A DNA stretch of 64,000 nt, from the NCBI GenBank assembly GCA_030015575.1, contig JASDDO010000018.1, positions 231,741,138-231,805,137 of the forward strand, read 5' to 3'. This document shows, one piece after another, positions 60,126 to 64,000 of the stretch. The position numbers and the translations under genes were made by a program. Every line of letters begins with the position of its first letter. Position 1 is the first letter of the stretch. The notes under the pieces are model-generated. The model had not been told where the DNA came from. It saw only the letters and a list, made by a program, of their open reading frames with translations, and searched no databases. Origin of the DNA: Agapanthus africanus. Taxonomy: Eukaryota > Streptophyta > Magnoliopsida > Asparagales > Amaryllidaceae.

Positions 60126-63100
60126 CTAAGGCCATGTACTGGCGTATCGAAGACCTATCATCTCGATCAGCCGCTCGAACTGAGTCTGGGGCAAGGCCTT
60201 GGTGAATGGATCTGCAGTGTTATCTTCTGAAGCGACTCTCCGAACCTCGATCTCCTGGCGATCCACGATCTCCCTGATCAGGTGATACCGCCTCAAGATG
60301 TTCCTGGATCTCTGATGGGACCTGGGTTCCTTCGCTAAAGCTATAGCCCCGTTGTTGTCGCAATACAGAGGTATTGGATCAACAATGGACGGAACCACCT
60401 GAAGTTCTTTCAAGAATTTCCTCATCCAGACAGCTTCTTTTGCGGCATCAGATGCAGCGATGTATTCCGCTTCCATCGTCGAGTCTGCAACGGTTTCCTG
60501 TTTGGAACTCTTCCAACACACCGCCCCTCCATTGAGGGTAAAGACAAAGCCCGACATGGACTTGGAATCATCCTTGTCACTCTGGAAGCTGGAGTCAGCA
60601 AAGGCCTCGATCTGGAGGTCTTTTCCGCCATACACCAAGAACATCTCCTTAGTCCTTCTCAGGTACTTGAGAATGTTCTTTACCGCTATCCAGTGTTTCT
60701 CCCCATGGTTAGACTGATACCGGCTTACCACACTCAGTGCATAAGCTACATCCGGTCTGGTACACAACATCGCATACATTATAGAGCCTACCGCAGAAGC
60801 GTAGGGTATAATAGACATGCGATCCCTCTCCAAATCAGTCTTGGGAGACATCTCTTTAGAGAGGGTGATCCCGTGACAAGCCGGTAGGTTACCGCGCTTG
60901 GAATCTTCCATACTGAATCTTTTCAGCACGGTGTCGATGTACCTGGACTGAGAAAGTCCTAATATCCTCTTGGATCTGTCACGGTAGATCCGGATACCCA
61001 GAATGTATGAGGCATCACCCAGGTCTTTCATGGAGAACCTGTGTGACAAGAACCCCTTGACAGATTGTAGCATAGGAATGTCATTTCCTATTAAGAGAAT
61101 GTCATCCACGTATAAAACGAGGAATACTACAGTTCTCGCTACAAATCTACTATAGATGCATGGTTCATCTGGATTTTTGATAAAGCCAAATTCTTTGACC
61201 GTCTCATCAAAGCAGATGTTCCAACTCCGCGATGCCTGCTTTAGTCCATAGATGGACTTAAGCAACTTGCACACCTTTCCGCTGCTCCCACTCTGAATGA
61301 AACCCTCTGGCTGGTCCATATAGACACACTCCTCTAAATTTCCATTTAGAAAAGCTGTCTTTACGTCCATTTGCCAGATCTCATAATCGTGGAAGGCAGC
61401 AATGGCAAGAAGGATCCGAATGGATTTCAGCATGGCTACTGGAGAAAAGGTTTCGTCGTAGTCCAAGCCAGGTCTTTGACAAAAACCCTTTGCTACCAGC
61501 CTAGCTTTATAGGTCTCAACCTGTCCATCTACACCAATCTTCCTTTTGAAGATCCACTTGCATCCTACGGGTTTTACCCCGTCTGGAGCAATGTCCAACG
61601 TCCATACCTTGTTGGTGTACATGGACTCCATTTCGGTCCGCATTGCATCCAGCCATTTCACTGAGTCAACGCTCTGAACGGCCTGCTGGAAGCTAGTAGG
61701 CTCATCATAATCTATGATGCAATCCTCTCTATCCCCGTCTATGAGAAAACCGTAGTATCTCTCGGGCGGATGAGACTGCCTACTACTTCTGCGGAGCGAC
61801 GTAGGAATGTCCTGTTCTTCCGAACCTTCTGGTTCCACTAAACTTTCAGTAACAGTCCGTGGTTCTGGAATTTCTTCCAGTTCTACTGTGCTCCCACTTA
61901 TCTGGTTTTCCAAAAACTCAGTTTCCAAGAAGTAGGCATGACGAGAAACAAGAACTTTTTGTTCCTCTTCACAGTAGAAGAAATATCCTTTTGAGTTCTT
62001 TAGATACCCCACAAACTTGCACTGTACTGAGCGTGCCTCGAGCTTGTCCGCATGCTGCTTTTTGACAAAAGCCGGACATCCCCATGTCTTAATGTGCTTA
62101 AGATAGGGTCTCTTCCCACACCACATTTCATATGGTGTGGAAGGCACAGTCTTAGTCGGAACTCGGTTCAAAAGGTACGCTGCTGATTCTAGCGCATACC
62201 CCCAGAATGATCGCGGTAACTCAGCGTTACTCATCATGGACCGCACCATATCCAATAGGGTGCGGTTCCGTCTCTCCGATACACCGTTATGTTGCGGGGT
62301 GTATGGAGGAGTAAGTTGAGAGAGAATTCCGTTCTCTTTTAAATAGTCCAGGAACTCGGCACTTAAGTATTCTCCACCTCGATCCGATCTTAGAATCTTA
62401 ATACTTTTGCCGGTCTGTTTCTCTACTTCATTCTTATACTCCTGGAATTTTCCAAAGGCCTCGGACTTATGTTTCATTAAGAAGACATAACCGTACCTTG
62501 AGAAGTCATTCGTAAAAGTAATGAAGTAAGAATGTCCGCTTCGGGCATGTGTAGACATTGGACCGCACACATCACTGTGTACGAGTCCCAAGAGCTCGCT
62601 CGCTCTTACTCCATGTCCAGTAAACGGAGTCTTTGTCATCTTTCCTTTGAGACAAGATTGACAAGTGGCATACGATTGATATTCGAACGCATTCAAATAT
62701 CCTTCTGTATGTAACTTAGTCAACCTTCTCTCATTGATGTGACCCAATCTACAATGCCATAAGAAAGTCTGATTTATTTCTGGAGACTTTCTTTTGTGTG
62801 TATTCTGGACATTAAAAATCTGTGGTTGGTTTAACACGTATATACCATTACTCAGAGTACCTGACCCAATCAATACTTGATTAAGGTGAATGTTTACAAC
62901 ATTACTTACAAACGCAAATTCATAACCTTCTTTAGAAACCAAAGATACAGAAATGATATTACAAGTTGCGTTGGGTACAAAAAAGCAATTACGCAAAACC
63001 AAAACATGTCCATCTGACATTCCTAGGTGATAGTCCCCCACGGCTTTAGCATCCATGCTAGCTCCGTTTGCAACTCTGAGGGTCATGTCACCTGCTTTCA

Positions 63101-64000
63101 AAACCCTACGGTTTCTCAACGCCTGCAAAGAATTACAGATATGAGATCCTGATCCGGTATCCAATACCCAGGAAGTAGAGTTTATTGAAAGACAGTTTTC
63201 AATAACATACACACCTGAAGCTGAAGCTGCAACCTGCTTCAATTCCTGTGTTCTGGCCTTCCAGGCCCTGCAATCATTCTTCCAGTGTCCTTTCTTATGA
63301 CAATAGAAGCATTCTTCCTTATCCACAAGCTTCCCCGCTATCTTTGTTGCTTTTGCTTTTCCCTTCGTATCCACTTTACTAACACCGCCCCTTGGTTTGG
63401 CGGGGGCCTTCTTCTTCTTTCCCTTGTCTTTCGCCTTGGACCTAGAAGAAGATGATCCTCCTACAAACAAAGTGGATGTATCCCTACCTTTCTGTAGGGT
63501 GCCCTCTGCGCTCCTCAGCATGTTGAGGAGCTCTGAAAGTTCAACCTCTTTTTCTTGTAAGTTGAAGTTCAGTATAAACTGGGCGTAAGTGGAAGGAAGG
63601 GACTGGAGAACTATATCCGTATATAGCTCACTTTCCAATGTGATCCCTAGGTCAGCGAGCTCCTCAATGAAGCCGATCATCTTTAGCACGTGCTCGGCTA
63701 CTGATGATCCGACGGCCATTCTTGTCGAAAATAACTTTTTCGACGCTTCGTATCTTGCGATACGTGATTGCTCTCCATACAGTTCTTTTGTATGGAGCAA
63801 TATGGACTCCATGTCCATATTCTCATGCCTCCTCTGATGTTCGTTGTCCATCGAGGCAAGCAGGAGGCACTTGGCCTTCGCGCTATCAATCTCCCAAGTC
63901 TTGCGGATTTCCTTATCCGCGACGCTGGAAGTTGGACCAGGGACAGGGGGAGCTTTGGTGGTAAGAAGATACCCCAGCTTGTCATAAGTGATTGCTATCT
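60126..64000 (-). CDS. Ty1/copia Gag-Pol polyprotein, N-terminus outside window
   Basis: Encodes the structural protein and enzymes for retrotransposition. The frame is open from the window edge to a TAG stop at 60126-60128. Numbering from the internal Met at 63851 (1241 residues): Gag core 1-120; Lys-rich stretch 137-175; zinc knuckle CX2CX4HX4C 181-194; aspartic protease DTGS, Asp231; integrase zinc finger H366, H371, C397, C400; integrase catalytic Asp427, Asp490, Glu526 (35-residue spacing); reverse transcriptase Asp829 and YVDD 914-917; RNase H Asp1086, Glu1127, Asp1165. About 49 more codons upstream, including a DKLGYLL stretch, continue Gag, so Met63851 is not the true start. All catalytic residues are present, so the enzyme part looks functional. 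One oddity is RNI at 1182-1184, where many copia RNase H domains have KHI. The stop lies 14 bases before the LTR. Confidence 0.95.
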   Translation of the reverse strand, partial: IAITYDKLGYLLTTKAPPVPGPTSSVADKEIRKTWEIDSAKAKCLLLASMDNEHQRRHENMDMESILLHTKELYGEQSRIARYEASKKLFSTRMAVGSSVAEHVLKMIGFIEELADLGITLESELYTDIVLQSLPSTYAQFILNFNLQEKEVELSELLNMLRSAEGTLQKGRDTSTLFVGGSSSSRSKAKDKGKKKKAPAKPRGGVSKVDTKGKAKATKIAGKLVDKEECFYCHKKGHWKNDCRAWKARTQELKQVAASASGVYVIENCLSINSTSWVLDTGSGSHICNSLQALRNRRVLKAGDMTLRVANGASMDAKAVGDYHLGMSDGHVLVLRNCFFVPNATCNIISVSLVSKEGYEFAFVSNVVNIHLNQVLIGSGTLSNGIYVLNQPQIFNVQNTHKRKSPEINQTFLWHCRLGHINERRLTKLHTEGYLNAFEYQSYATCQSCLKGKMTKTPFTGHGVRASELLGLVHSDVCGPMSTHARSGHSYFITFTNDFSRYGYVFLMKHKSEAFGKFQEYKNEVEKQTGKSIKILRSDRGGEYLSAEFLDYLKENGILSQLTPPYTPQHNGVSERRNRTLLDMVRSMMSNAELPRSFWGYALESAAYLLNRVPTKTVPSTPYEMWCGKRPYLKHIKTWGCPAFVKKQHADKLEARSVQCKFVGYLKNSKGYFFYCEEEQKVLVSRHAYFLETEFLENQISGSTVELEEIPEPRTVTESLVEPEGSEEQDIPTSLRRSSRQSHPPERYYGFLIDGDREDCIIDYDEPTSFQQAVQSVDSVKWLDAMRTEMESMYTNKVWTLDIAPDGVKPVGCKWIFKRKIGVDGQVETYKARLVAKGFCQRPGLDYDETFSPVAMLKSIRILLAIAAFHDYEIWQMDVKTAFLNGNLEECVYMDQPEGFIQSGSSGKVCKLLKSIYGLKQASRSWNICFDETVKEFGFIKNPDEPCIYSRFVARTVVFLVLYVDDILLIGNDIPMLQSVKGFLSHRFSMKDLGDASYILGIRIYRDRSKRILGLSQSRYIDTVLKRFSMEDSKRGNLPACHGITLSKEMSPKTDLERDRMSIIPYASAVGSIMYAMLCTRPDVAYALSVVSRYQSNHGEKHWIAVKNILKYLRRTKEMFLVYGGKDLQIEAFADSSFQSDKDDSKSMSGFVFTLNGGAVCWKSSKQETVADSTMEAEYIAASDAAKEAVWMRKFLKELQVVPSIVDPIPLYCDNNGAIALAKEPRSHQRSRNILRRYHLIREIVDRQEIEVRRVASEDNTADPFTKALPQTQFERLIEMIGLRYASTWP

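Larger units (their letters stand above)
57930..64000 (-). mobile_element. Element E: Ty1/copia element with intact Gag-Pol, 5' part outside window
   Basis: 3' LTR 57930-60111, PPT about 60112-60122 (ATCTCCCACTT on plus), and the polyprotein gene running off the right edge. Start TGTTAG, PPT and LTR hairpin are shared with the defective elements, so it is a plausible source of enzymes for them (inference). The long LTR and the sequence style suggest the Tork/Angela branch of plant copia elements, not proven here. Confidence 0.92.

Overview
The window looks like a heterochromatin-like block of a flowering plant nuclear genome, built from nested LTR retrotransposons. I see no host gene, rRNA, tRNA or CRISPR array. 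The evidence is a Ty1/copia Gag-Pol reading frame, primer-binding sites (PBS) matching the 3' end of initiator methionine tRNA (TGGTATCAGAGC, both strands), polypurine tracts (PPT), TG...CA-bounded LTRs of about 2.0-2.2 kb and 4.5 kb, and 5-bp target duplications. Species cannot be named from sequence alone. Element labels A-G, B', S1 and LARD are mine.

Layout, left to right. Element A (minus strand, copia derivative) spans 1-24674. Its 3' LTR enters from outside the window and is split by solo LTR S1 (1088-4154, TSD GTATA). Its internal region is split by a large LARD-type element (9390-21438, TSD CTAGC) with two 4.5-kb LTRs and a 2.97-kb non-coding core. A itself interrupts the LTR of element G (24675-26631). 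G sits in element F (26632-29204). F's LTR is interrupted by element C (plus, from 29205), C by element D (minus, from 33780), and D by element B (plus, 36711-57554, TSD GTATA). B is interrupted by B', a close relative in opposite orientation (40399-50825, TSD TGTTT). D resumes at 57560 and is then cut by element E (minus, from 57930), which runs off the right edge. Chain of nesting: F > C > D > B > B', with E also in D, and F > G > A > LARD/S1.

Only E has an intact protein: Gag zinc knuckle, protease, integrase, reverse transcriptase and RNase H. A, D, B and B' keep only broken pol remnants. In A, B, B', C and F the space between PBS and pol, where gag should be, holds a non-coding module. 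The module has conserved hairpins showing compensatory base changes between copies, three TTGAC/GTCAA palindromes, and tandem repeats of about 140 bp. B' inserted very recently (about 7 LTR differences in 2234 bp by eye) yet shares with its older host B a destroyed reverse-transcriptase active site. This points to a gag-less, RNA-structured parasite of E-like autonomous elements. The LARD and S1 LTRs share a second structured region inside a possible LTR intron.

LTR comparisons by eye agree with the nesting order: A several per cent, B about 38 differences in 2216 bp, LARD about 50-55 in 4540 bp, B' about 7 in 2234 bp. All counts and stems were read by eye and need an alignment to confirm.
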